The notes under the pieces: model-generated
What the model saw: only the letters and a program-made list of their open reading frames with translations
Database searches by the model: none
What the model was told of the DNA's origin: nothing
Made by a program: the position numbers and the translations under genes
Shown: in pieces, positions 43,706-51,584 of the stretch
How the letters are laid out: the number at the start of each line of letters is the position of its first letter
Position numbering within the stretch: the first letter of the stretch is position 1
From: an uncultured delta proteobacterium
GTDB lineage: Bacteria > Desulfobacterota > Desulfovibrionia > Desulfovibrionales > Desulfovibrionaceae
Direction of reading: 5' to 3'
Length of the DNA stretch: 64,000 nt
Assembly (NCBI GenBank): GCA_900079685.1
Contig: LT599018.1
Coordinates: 888,478-952,477 of the forward strand

Positions 43706-44022
43706 GAGTTGCCGTTTACACGAGGCAAAACACGAACAAAAAAATAGCGACGGATTGCTCCGCATATGGAGCAAAACCGGCGCTTCTTTTCGGTAAAAAT
43801 AAGTGTCGTTTCCGGATCGTCTCCGGACTTTTTATGTGTCGCGCCCTCCGACGCTCGCCCGCGTTTCTAACACCGAGCCGACGCGCCCGGCCCCTTGCCC
43901 CACGCGGATTCCCGTTCCCCTATGTCCTTCTATATCCCGCTGTATCCCGGGTGTCGGTCCCGGTAAATCTATGTGGCGTGTGACAATTCAATTGTTTAGA
44001 TCGTCCCCCTACCCACCCCGCC
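43706..44022. other. Left prophage end and junction with host DNA
   Basis: No gene is supported. Contains short hairpins (GCTCC...GGAGC at 43757-43772) and transposase-site-like motifs at 43791-43809 and 43831-43844, then GC-rich host sequence from about 43850. Confidence 0.55.
43791..43844 (-). repeat. Transposase-binding-site-like repeats, left prophage end
   Basis: Site 43791-43809 is the inverse of 28006-28024 with one mismatch; 43831-43844 carries GCGCGACA as at 27982. Inverted orientation of the two ends fits Mu-type termini. Confidence 0.65.
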
Positions 44023-44148
44023 TCAGGGCAGCCGGGCGCGCAGTTTTTCCCGGATGCCGCACACACCGTTGACGATTATCGCGACAGGAAGAGCGACGAG
44101 AAGCATGATGTCCAGACTTAAAAAGGCCCACAGCACTTTTACGGTCAT
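44023..44148 (-). CDS. Small membrane protein
   Basis: A 41-residue frame with GGGAGG nine bases before the ATG, one hydrophobic helix (residues 7-29) and a basic end (REKLRARLP). Typical single-span bacterial small protein. Function unknown. Confidence 0.5.
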   Translation of the reverse strand: MTVKVLWAFLSLDIMLLVALPVAIIVNGVCGIREKLRARLP

Positions 44149-44807
44149 AGCCTGCCTCCCTCAATAGATGTTTGGCTCCAGCATACACCCTTTTTCAGTT
44201 CTTGCCATACTATTCGACGCGAATGATCTTCTCACGCCAAAGACAGTCCCCGTGAGCCCCCCTTTGTGCAAAAAGCGGGGTACGGCGCGGGTCCGGCCGG
44301 CTGCGCGACAAGGTTACTGCAGCTGAAAAATCAAATAAAACTACTATGATAGGCAGCATAACCGGCGGCGGCGTTTTAATCATACTGCTATAAACCACCT
44401 GCCGGTATTTGACAGATGAAGTCCTCGGGAACGGCCGCCCGATGGGCATTCTATATACGAGGGAACCATTTAACCGCGCCCGAAGGACCCACGGGCGCGC
44501 TTCGATACAAAACCCGGCAATTTGCCGGGTTTTGTATTTATCATTCCATCATTCGCCTGGGTATGGTTATATGAAGCCATGCGGGCCGGAATGGTCAGGA
44601 CTCCGGGTGCCCGCATGGGCAATGATTCATACACGTTGCACAACAGGTCTCCCACAGCCGCCCCGGAAGCTTCGCTTCCGGGGCACCGTATTTTGCGGGG
44701 TGCCGTTGCGCGCTCCATCCGGCATAATAAGCCCCTCTTTTTCCCACCGGCAACATGGTTCGAAAAAGAGGGGCTTACCGGCTCCATCGAGCCGCCGTGT
44801 GACTGCC
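44149..44807. other. Structured non-coding stretch
   Basis: A 659-base stretch without a credible gene but with at least five strong hairpins: 44476-44498, 44505-44537, a long stem pairing GCCATGCGGGC near 44577 with its inverse near 44610, 44661-44683, and 44728-44777 (16-bp arms). Candidate non-coding RNA locus; strand and ends unknown. Confidence 0.45.
44505..44537. terminator. Symmetric terminator-like hairpin
   Basis: A 14-bp perfect stem (44505-44518 with 44524-44537) with TACAAAA/TTTTGTA outer arms, the same build as the palindromes at 12422 and 17108. Confidence 0.7.
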
Positions 44808-45047
44808 TCACAGCGCCGGTTCACTCCCCCTGCTCCCGGCTTCCGCCATATCCAGGCAGTTTTCAGCGGCCTTATCTATCTCTTCCGAACGCAAATTATA
44901 CCCGTGCAAGATAAGCTCCACCGTTCCCCTGGGCCAGCCGGAGCTTCTCATTATCGCAAGCGTCACCCGTTCCCTGATTGCCGCGCCCCCGGCGGCCTCA
45001 CGCCGTCTGAGTTCCTTGAGCCAGGCAGGAAGTCTGTTGTCTCGCAT
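44808..45047 (-). CDS. Hypothetical protein
   Basis: A 79-residue frame, basic and helical (RLPAWLKELRRREAAGG, VTLAIMRSSGWPRGTVELILHG), no recognised motif. GGTGA lies six bases before the ATG. Moderate support only. Confidence 0.4.
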   Translation of the reverse strand: MRDNRLPAWLKELRRREAAGGAAIRERVTLAIMRSSGWPRGTVELILHGYNLRSEEIDKAAENCLDMAEAGSRGSEPAL

Positions 45048-45172
45048 ACTGTCACCCGCAATCTATATTTTCCCGGTGCCGCTGAGGAACGACCGGGTAT
45101 ATACCGGCATAAAGGTAACTATACCTGTTGTGTATGATAATCAGATTGATCTATCTTCCTAAAATACCAAAT

Positions 45173-45203
45173 AAAAAGGGGCCGCGGCTACACACCGCGG
45201 CCC
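45173..45203 (-). terminator. Intrinsic terminator after the hydrolase gene
   Basis: On the minus strand a 9-bp GC stem (45195-45203 with 45179-45187) is followed by C and T5. Confidence 0.85.
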
Positions 45204-45233
45204 GCCTCCGGGAAATGGGCACAACAAATATTT

Positions 45234-46217
45234 CTAGCGCTTCAGACCGAACACGATCGTCTCACCCTGCGTCTTTTCTTCCGCCTCACCGAGCGCGACA
45301 AGCCGGTCAAGATGAGAAAGGGCTTCGCCGCAGGCGAACCATTTTTGCGGCACGGGGAAGTCTTCCCATTCTCCCCGCATGTCCCACGTCATGTGCGCGG
45401 CAACGTCGTAGGCCTGCCTCGGCCCCTTTGCGAGAAGCTCCCTGACCTCGTTCAACCGCCGCTCGTGGTGCGCGTAAAGCTCGCGGATGCGCTTTTTGGT
45501 ATCCGGAACAAGAGACCGGTGCGCCGGAAGGGTGAGGGAGACGTCCATCTTCTCCACCATCGCCAGGCTGTTTAAAAAATCGCCCAGAGAATCCCGCACG
45601 TTGGGCCAACGGGCTATGTTGGGCGTGATGTCGCCCAGAATAAGGTCGCTGGAGAACAGAATTTTGTTGCCGGGCTCGTACAGGACGAGAAGGCCCGGCG
45701 TGTGCCCGCGCGCATCCAGGATGTGGAGGGTATACCCGCCGTATTCCAGCACGTCGCCATGGCCCACGGTGACAAAATCCAGTTCATGGCTGGGGCAATA
45801 CCGGATTGCCGGATGGTTGGAACTCAAGATCGCGGCCTGTTCCTCACTGAATCCGTGGGGAATCATGCTCCGCAAAAAGCCCGCCCAGTGGGATGGGCCG
45901 CGCGTCGTGTTATTGATGCTCACCCCGTCCAGCGCGCTGGCGTAGATCTTGGAATCGCCGCTCTCGCACAGGTCGGCGGTAAGGCCGCAGTGGTCCGCAT
46001 GCAGGTGCGTCAGGAAAAAATCCAGATCCTTGCGCGCAATGCCGAGGCTGTCCAAAGCGCCGTTCATGGCTTCGAGACATTCCGGACGGTTGAAGCCGTT
46101 GTCAATGAGCAGGTGCCTCTCTTTCCCCTTGATGCAATAGGCGTTCAGCATCCTGAGGGGGTTCTTCGGCAACGGGACCTCTATCTTGATGATGCCCGGG
46201 AAAAGTTCTTCGATCAT
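45234..46217 (-). CDS. Metallo-beta-lactamase-fold hydrolase
   Basis: A 327-residue enzyme with the metal motif HLHADHCG near residue 72, a further His in GHTPG and Asp in SSDLILGDI, and the C-terminal winged-helix segment of the LACTB2/glyoxalase II-like group (YAHHERRLNEVRELL). Likely a thioester or lactone hydrolase; the substrate cannot be named. Last gene of a minus-strand run. Confidence 0.88.
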   Translation of the reverse strand: MIEELFPGIIKIEVPLPKNPLRMLNAYCIKGKERHLLIDNGFNRPECLEAMNGALDSLGIARKDLDFFLTHLHADHCGLTADLCESGDSKIYASALDGVSINNTTRGPSHWAGFLRSMIPHGFSEEQAAILSSNHPAIRYCPSHELDFVTVGHGDVLEYGGYTLHILDARGHTPGLLVLYEPGNKILFSSDLILGDITPNIARWPNVRDSLGDFLNSLAMVEKMDVSLTLPAHRSLVPDTKKRIRELYAHHERRLNEVRELLAKGPRQAYDVAAHMTWDMRGEWEDFPVPQKWFACGEALSHLDRLVALGEAEEKTQGETIVFGLKR

Positions 46218-46247
46218 GCAAATCTCACTCGTCAGCCGCCGGATACG

Positions 46248-47063
46248 TCAGCGGTCGACTTTCGCATAGAGTTCCGCGATTTCCGCGTTGTCGGGATCCA
46301 AACGGACCGCTTGGCGCAGGACATCAAACGCCTTGTCCTTCTTATTCCACTGAATGTACAGCTTCCCCAGATTTGTCAGCGTCTTGGGATGCGCGCCGAA
46401 TTCCTTGATGGCCGCAAGGTACAACTTTTCCGCTTTTTCAAGCTCCCGGAGATCCAGGTAACAGGAGGCAAGCATCGCATAGGCCCGGCTTTCCCGTGGA
46501 AATGCCGCGATGGCCTGTTCCAGATACGGAACCGCGTCGTGCGGGAAATTCGCCTCGACCAGAATACTCCCGATCGCGGCCAGAGCTCCCGGTTCCGAGC
46601 CGTACTCCTCGCCGAGCCTGCGCAGCAATGCCCTGCCTTTCGGGGTTTCTCCGTTCCGGATGGCGTTGTGCGCCGCCGCGAACTGCGCTTCCTTGCGTGT
46701 CCGCGCCTCTTCCTCCGCCGCTTTTTGCCCGGCGTTTTCCGCCTCAGTCAGGGCTTTGCGGATCAGGCCGAGGACGGCGACGAGTTTGGCCTCCTCACCG
46801 GGAACATAGACAATGGCAGCCGTGTCCGATCGGGCGATTTTCCGGATCAGCCCACGGATATCCTTGTGGTTGTTGCAGGCGTCGACGCATTCCTGGATGG
46901 AAAATTCCACCCCGGCCCGCGCTCTGCCCAGAACCTCGGCCGCTTCAAAGGTGTTGATGGCGGATACAAGCGCTTCCAAAGCGCGCACCGGTTCGTTGCG
47001 CCCAAGCAGGCTTTTGGCTCTGGCAAAGTTCTGCGCGACCGTCGGCGGCACTGTAAGCTGCAT
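46248..47063 (-). CDS. TPR-repeat protein
   Basis: A 271-residue soluble protein: helical N-terminus, a charged helix (EAENAGQKAAEEEARTRKEA) at about 115-140, then three to four TPR units from about 150 (ALAAIGSILVEANFPHDA, AYAMLASCYLDLRELEKAE, TLTNLGKLYIQWNKKDKA). Scaffold function is likely; partners unknown. Its stop and start lie within 30 and 15 bases of the flanking genes. Confidence 0.85.
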   Translation of the reverse strand: MQLTVPPTVAQNFARAKSLLGRNEPVRALEALVSAINTFEAAEVLGRARAGVEFSIQECVDACNNHKDIRGLIRKIARSDTAAIVYVPGEEAKLVAVLGLIRKALTEAENAGQKAAEEEARTRKEAQFAAAHNAIRNGETPKGRALLRRLGEEYGSEPGALAAIGSILVEANFPHDAVPYLEQAIAAFPRESRAYAMLASCYLDLRELEKAEKLYLAAIKEFGAHPKTLTNLGKLYIQWNKKDKAFDVLRQAVRLDPDNAEIAELYAKVDR

Positions 47064-47078
47064 GGTCTCCTCCCGGGT

Positions 47079-48272
47079 TTACGCCGGGAATGCGTCCCGC
47101 GCGCGTTTCAGGCCGTTTTCGGCCCGGCGGATAACGTCCTCCCCGACGCAGAAGGTCAGCCGGAAATGCCCCGGCCCGGCAAACCCGGAACCCGGCACCG
47201 CGAGAACGCGCTCTTCCTGCAAGCGGTTGACAAAGGCGACATCGTCGCCGCCCGGCGCTTTGGGGAAGAAGTAAAACGCACCCTTGGGCATGAAAAACTC
47301 ATACCCCGCCCTGGTGAGAACTTCCGCCATGGCCTTCCGGCGGGCGGCGTACACGCTCACGTCCGCCTGAGAGCCGAGCGCGGCAACCATAATGTGCTGC
47401 CCGATGACCGGCGGGTTCACGAAACCGAGAATCCTGTTGGCCAGGATAAGACCGGCCACCAGTTCCCCGCGCCCTTCCAGGCTGGGAGAGACCGCGATAT
47501 ACCCCACCCGCTCCCCGGGCAGGGACAGGTTTTTGGAAAAGGAACTGGCCAGAATCGCATAAGGATACAGCGGCAACACCGAGGGAACGTCGCCGCCCTC
47601 GAAGTTCAGGAAGCGGTAGGGTTCGTCGAGCAAGAGGAAGATGGGCCTGCCGTTTTCCTTGCCCTTGCGTAAGAGCAGCGCGGAAAGCGCCACCAGCGAT
47701 TCCTTGGAGTATATCTGCCCCGTGGGGTTGTTGGGGCTGTTGATAATCAGGGCGCGCGTCCGGGGGCCGATCGCTTTTTCCAGAGCCGCGAGGTCCAGCG
47801 AGAAGTCGTCGGGATTGGACGGCACGGCTTTCAAAACCCCGCCGTGGTTGCCCGCATAGCCGCCGTATTCCACAAAATAGGGCGCAATGGCGAGGACCTC
47901 GTCACCGGCCTCGAGAATGGTCTTGAACACGACGTTCAAGGCCCCGGCCGCACCGCAGGTCAGGATGACGTCATCACTGGTCAAGGGAGCGCCCTGCTCC
48001 TTGGAAAGGTGCTTGGCCAGCGCTTCGCGCGCCCAGGGAAACCCGGCGTTGGGCATATACCCGAAGGCAAAGGGCTGGTCGGCTATCGCGAGCACGTTCT
48101 TTAAACCTTCCGCCACGGCGGGAGGAGCGGGAAGGTCGGGGTTGCCGAGGCTGAAGTCGCACACGGCGTCTTCACCGTACTGTTTTTTCAGGGCGGTTCC
48201 GGCTTCGAACATGCGGCGGATCCAGGAGGCGCTCTGAAGCTGGCCGGCAATGGATTTGGTGACAAGACTCAT
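47079..48272 (-). CDS. Class I/II PLP-dependent aminotransferase
   Basis: A 397-residue fold-type I enzyme: FSLGNPDLPAP near 40, the pyridoxal-phosphate Asn/Pro motif NSPNNPTGQIY near 178, the Schiff-base Lys in SSFSKNLSLPGERVGY near 245, and the C-terminal Arg in FRLTFCVGED. It resembles alanine/aspartate-type aminotransferases of this lineage; the exact amino acid cannot be told. Confidence 0.88.
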   Translation of the reverse strand: MSLVTKSIAGQLQSASWIRRMFEAGTALKKQYGEDAVCDFSLGNPDLPAPPAVAEGLKNVLAIADQPFAFGYMPNAGFPWAREALAKHLSKEQGAPLTSDDVILTCGAAGALNVVFKTILEAGDEVLAIAPYFVEYGGYAGNHGGVLKAVPSNPDDFSLDLAALEKAIGPRTRALIINSPNNPTGQIYSKESLVALSALLLRKGKENGRPIFLLLDEPYRFLNFEGGDVPSVLPLYPYAILASSFSKNLSLPGERVGYIAVSPSLEGRGELVAGLILANRILGFVNPPVIGQHIMVAALGSQADVSVYAARRKAMAEVLTRAGYEFFMPKGAFYFFPKAPGGDDVAFVNRLQEERVLAVPGSGFAGPGHFRLTFCVGEDVIRRAENGLKRARDAFPA

Positions 48273-48355
48273 GCTATTCTCCCTGTTTGAGCATCGCGAT
48301 ATTCACAATATACACTGCCAAAATGTTCCGGCCTTGTGAAGCCGCGCGGAACACA

Positions 48356-48380
48356 CCGCGAAAAAATCACCTTTTCGCGG
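48356..48380 (-). terminator. A/T-tract hairpin after the EPSP-like gene
   Basis: CCGCGAAAA (48356-48364) pairs with TTTTCGCGG (48372-48380); the T tract is inside the stem. Weak candidate. Confidence 0.35.
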
Positions 48381-48395
48381 ACGGCATTAAAAAAA

Positions 48396-50294
48396 CTAAA
48401 ACTCTTGCGTGCGTATCCGGCGGCGTTGCTTTTCTTCTTTTTCGGGAGCTTTTTTCACTTCCGAAGGATCGGGCAACGCATTGTACAACGCCCAGAACGA
48501 AGGCATGAGCGAGGCCACAACGGTGGGGTTTGCCAGGCGCATGTTCGGGCTGTCGTAGGCGCAGAGCGCATAGGCGAAAGCCCACTCCGGCGAGGGGCTT
48601 GTCCATGCGGAACGCTCGCCCTGGAGACTCGCTTGGGCGGAACGCTCACCCTGGAGACTCGCTTGGCCGGAACGCTCACCCTGGGGACTCGCTTGGCCGG
48701 AACGTTCGTCCGAAGGACTTGCCTGGGCTGAACGCTGCCCCTGCCCCGCAGCAACGGGTTGGGGAACAAGCATGCCGTCGCGCACGCCAAACCCGGCGTG
48801 GGTATAAAACCCTTCCGCAACGGCGGGGTCGAGCGATTCCGGCAACAGGGGCAGCGGCATTTCCTTTTTCAGACGCCAGGCCTGCCGCGCGGCAAGAGCC
48901 AGCCCGAGCGGCACAAGCGGCTCTTCCGTCTGGCTGAGGTCGAAGGGCGCGTTCCCTTCCTCCCCGGCGCCCTCCATGGCGCTCTCCACCGCCGTCCGGA
49001 TACCGTCACTCCCGGCCTGCACGGCAAGGCCGCCCCGCCGCAAAAGATGTTCCGCCGGGGCGGCAAGGGGCAGGCCGCCCTCCCACTTTCCGGCAAGGGC
49101 GACCGTTCCGCCGGCAAAGACCGGCAAGGCGAGCAGATAGGCCGTCAAAACCGGGTCCAGCGGGCAAACGTCCGCATCGGGAAGGGCCGCGTTTGTCGCG
49201 TCAAGGGTCACAACGGTGCCGCTCATGCCGTCCGTGACGGAGCAAGCCCGCAGCACCGGCAAACTTTCGGCAAGGGCCGCCGTAAAGAGCGGCAGAGGCA
49301 AGGCGGCGCAGTCTATGCTCACCTTTTTCCGCCAGGCCGCCGCCGCGCAAAACAGCGCCATGACGCCCTCGCGGGGCAGGTCCGCCGGGACGGTGATCCG
49401 CTCCGGCAGCAGCCCGGAAGATTCCACGCTTCCCGGCAGCCCGTTGGATTTGGGAACACTGTGGGCCAAGCGCGCGCCCAGATCGGGCAGGAACCGCCTG
49501 AGCGGCGTGAGATCCGCCATTTTCAGGCCGGAACCGCCCGTGAACCGGGCCTTGCCGGTATGCGAGGCGGTAAGAAAGGCCATCAGGTACATGGTCAGGA
49601 GGTCTTCGCCTATGTACAGGGCCTTGTCCCTGGCCAAAGAAACGCGCGCGCCGGAAGGCGCATGGCGCAAGGTCCCTTCGCCGATTCTCGCCCCGACGGT
49701 CCAGGAGAACCCGGCCCCGGCGTTGTTCAAGGCCTTGACGGCATCCATCAGGGGATCGTTCAGCAACACGTTTTCAATGGTGAGGGGGCTGCCGAACCAG
49801 GCCGCCAGCACCGCGAACATGCGGGTTGCCGTGACGGAGCGCGGCCCCGGAAGCGCTACGGCGACGGGGCGGCGGGAGGGCGCAAGGTTGAACGCGCCGC
49901 GCGCCGAGGCATCGGCCTGGGAGTCGACGCGCACTTCCTGCAGCAGGGAAAAAAGCTGCCGCGCGAATTTATCGTCACGGGAAAAGGACACGGCGTTCTT
50001 TTCCCAGGCCGTCCTGACCTCTTTTTCCGCCCCGGCGGCCGCCGGGGTCGCCGCGTGCTCTTTTCCGGCGCGCAGCTTGCTCACGAGCTTTGCCCGGCGC
50101 ACCAGGAGCTTCATGATGTCGCGGTCAAGCCCGATCAGTTCCGCGACGATCTCGGGCTTGTAGGCTCTGGGTTTTCCCGCATCGGCCCCGGCATCGAAAT
50201 TGTTATCCGAAAAATCGATCTCCGGAGAACGCTTCTCCGAGAAATTCCTCCCCGGGCGATCACTTCCCCTGGGATTTTTTTTGAAAGTATCCAT
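48396..50294 (-). CDS. Chorismate-mutase-like/EPSP-synthase-like fusion protein
   Basis: A 632-residue protein. Residues 50-78 look like helix 1 of an AroQ chorismate mutase (IGLDRDIMKLLVRRAKLVSKL-type), and from about 142 the chain follows the EPSP synthase pattern: LPGPRSVTATRMF (149-161) in place of PGSKSI-NR, then LTIENVLLNDPLMDA, and later RFTGGSGLKMADLTPLRRFL. The catalytic Lys of PGSKS is Arg, and several other EPSP motifs are blurred, so normal AroA activity is doubtful. A Gln/Ala/Ser-rich decapeptide repeat is inserted near the C-terminus. Confidence 0.65.
   Translation of the reverse strand: MDTFKKNPRGSDRPGRNFSEKRSPEIDFSDNNFDAGADAGKPRAYKPEIVAELIGLDRDIMKLLVRRAKLVSKLRAGKEHAATPAAAGAEKEVRTAWEKNAVSFSRDDKFARQLFSLLQEVRVDSQADASARGAFNLAPSRRPVAVALPGPRSVTATRMFAVLAAWFGSPLTIENVLLNDPLMDAVKALNNAGAGFSWTVGARIGEGTLRHAPSGARVSLARDKALYIGEDLLTMYLMAFLTASHTGKARFTGGSGLKMADLTPLRRFLPDLGARLAHSVPKSNGLPGSVESSGLLPERITVPADLPREGVMALFCAAAAWRKKVSIDCAALPLPLFTAALAESLPVLRACSVTDGMSGTVVTLDATNAALPDADVCPLDPVLTAYLLALPVFAGGTVALAGKWEGGLPLAAPAEHLLRRGGLAVQAGSDGIRTAVESAMEGAGEEGNAPFDLSQTEEPLVPLGLALAARQAWRLKKEMPLPLLPESLDPAVAEGFYTHAGFGVRDGMLVPQPVAAGQGQRSAQASPSDERSGQASPQGERSGQASLQGERSAQASLQGERSAWTSPSPEWAFAYALCAYDSPNMRLANPTVVASLMPSFWALYNALPDPSEVKKAPEKEEKQRRRIRTQEF
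48609..48737 (-). repeat. In-frame 30-bp tandem repeat in the EPSP-like gene
   Basis: Four full 30-base units and a partial one encode SAQASLQGER-type decapeptides. The period is a multiple of three, so copy-number change keeps the frame. Confidence 0.9.
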
Positions 50295-50338
50295 ATACTA
50301 CTCTGTCACGTGATAAAAACTTCGGCCTTACAGCCGTT

Positions 50339-51385
50339 TCAGGGTGCGGTCGTTTCCGGCCACACCTCTTCCAAAGCCGCCAGCACTGCCGCCGCGTCAA
50401 TACGGCCAAGGCATTCGCCGCCATGCGGGCATTGCTTACGCCCATGCAACGAACAGGGGCGGCACGGCATATCGCTTTCCAAAACGCGGTCACGCGGCCC
50501 GGAGGGGAAAAAACCCCACTCCCTGGTCGTCGGACCGAACAAACCGATAACAGGCGTCCCCACGGCCGTCGCCAGATGCATGGGGCCGGAGTCGCCGGAA
50601 ACGAGCACGGAACAGGCCGCAAGGAGCGCGGCGCTCTCCCGCAAGGTCGTTTTGCCCGTGAGGTCTCGCGGGTCCCCCGGGAAAAGGGCCTCTCCCTGGC
50701 CGAGCGCCACCCAGGGAATACCTTTTTTTTCAAACTCGCGGACGAGCTCTTTGTACCGGTCCCCCGGCCACGCCTTGTGCGCGTGGGCCGCGAATGGGTG
50801 GAGCGCCACGCACCGGGAAAGCGGATCAAAGGTGTTTTTCAGTACCCCATCCCGGAACAGGTTAGCAAGAAAAGACTTCGCCCGCATCCGTTCCGCGTCC
50901 GTGAGATACAGGGAGGGGAGAAGCTCCCCGGCAGGCGGCGCCGTCTTTGCCACGGCAAGCGCATACCGCTGCGGCACGGTCAGGGAACGCAGAGTCTCTT
51001 TATAGACCCGCCCGCCGGAAAGCAAAAACGCCCGCCGGGCAAACCCGTGTTTGGCGTACCGCCTGACCGGCCCCTTCCAGAGCGCGGCCAGCAACGCCGA
51101 CCGCAAAGTCCCGTGCAGGTCGAGGAGCCCGTAATCCTTATATCGGCGCGCCAGTTCCGCGAACCAGGCCCCCATGCGCGGCATGGCGAGGTTTGCCGCT
51201 TCAGCCGTGATAACGCCGTCCACCATGGGGTTGTTGTCAAACACCGGAGCAAAGGCTTCTTTCGTCAGCACCTGAAAACGCCAGCCGTACATTTCATGCC
51301 AGTGCCGCAGCACGCCGGTGGTCAGTACAATATCACCCAGCGCCGAAAGGCGGAAAACAACCCATTTTTTCGGAAGCATGTGCAT
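50339..51385 (-). CDS. Glycosyltransferase family 9 (heptosyltransferase-like)
   Basis: A 348-residue cytoplasmic GT-B enzyme: N-terminal RLSALGDIVLTTGVLRHW, and the C-terminal ADP-sugar site SGDSGPMHLATAVGTPVIGLFG split over the family pattern, with GPTTREWGFFP after it. Family members add heptose in lipopolysaccharide core synthesis. A Cys-rich C-terminal stretch (CRPCSLHGRKQCPHGGEC) is typical of deltaproteobacterial members. The ATG at 51385 has AAGG ten bases upstream; an ATG at 51406 lacks a ribosome site. Confidence 0.88.
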   Translation of the reverse strand: MHMLPKKWVVFRLSALGDIVLTTGVLRHWHEMYGWRFQVLTKEAFAPVFDNNPMVDGVITAEAANLAMPRMGAWFAELARRYKDYGLLDLHGTLRSALLAALWKGPVRRYAKHGFARRAFLLSGGRVYKETLRSLTVPQRYALAVAKTAPPAGELLPSLYLTDAERMRAKSFLANLFRDGVLKNTFDPLSRCVALHPFAAHAHKAWPGDRYKELVREFEKKGIPWVALGQGEALFPGDPRDLTGKTTLRESAALLAACSVLVSGDSGPMHLATAVGTPVIGLFGPTTREWGFFPSGPRDRVLESDMPCRPCSLHGRKQCPHGGECLGRIDAAAVLAALEEVWPETTAP

Positions 51386-51500
51386 GTGCCGTACGCCTTG
51401 CCGCATTGCAGCGGACCGTCATTGTTCCTTTGTTCGGCGGATACTATCCCCTAGGGGAAGCGAAGTCACCGAAAAAATACGCCCGCATGCCCGGACGTCA

Positions 51501-51529
51501 AGGCCCCTCCCGCAAGCGGGAAGGGCCTC
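51501..51529 (-). terminator. GC-rich hairpin after dctM
   Basis: A 12-bp stem with one G-U pair, no T tract. Weak terminator candidate for the TRAP operon. Confidence 0.4.
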
Positions 51530-51584
51530 GGAACGACATGTAGCGTTTTACGTTCAGAGCTTGTCCGTGAATAACGGCCAAGCT

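Larger units (their letters stand above)
27978..43848 (-). mobile_element. Reduced Mu-like transposable prophage
   Basis: About 15.9 kb bounded by clusters of a repeated motif near CGACACTTATTTTTGCCG in inverted orientation (27982-28188 and 43791-43844), as expected for transposase-binding ends. Gene order on the minus strand is ner-like, MuA, MuB, capsid remnant, neck, sheath, tube, chaperone, tape measure, unknown, cassette, recombinase, com, dam, with a divergent repressor at the left end. Terminase, portal, protease, lysis and baseplate genes are missing. I find no 5-bp target duplication at the estimated edges, so the exact ends are uncertain. Intact Mu-like phages are about 35-40 kb. 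Confidence 0.88.

Noticed and set aside
44149-44807. tmRNA, 6S, RNase P or SRP RNA
   Set aside because: None of the core motifs of these RNAs that I know could be found on either strand.
44409-45137. A 242-codon plus-strand frame over the hairpin-rich stretch
   Set aside because: It crosses several strong palindromes, has no ribosome site and reads as low-information sequence.
45702-47672. A 656-codon plus-strand open frame
   Set aside because: Antisense to three well-supported genes (hydrolase, TPR protein, aminotransferase).
48759-51005. A 748-codon plus-strand open frame
   Set aside because: Antisense to the EPSP-like and GT9 genes and rich in Arg, Gly and His with no motif or ribosome site.
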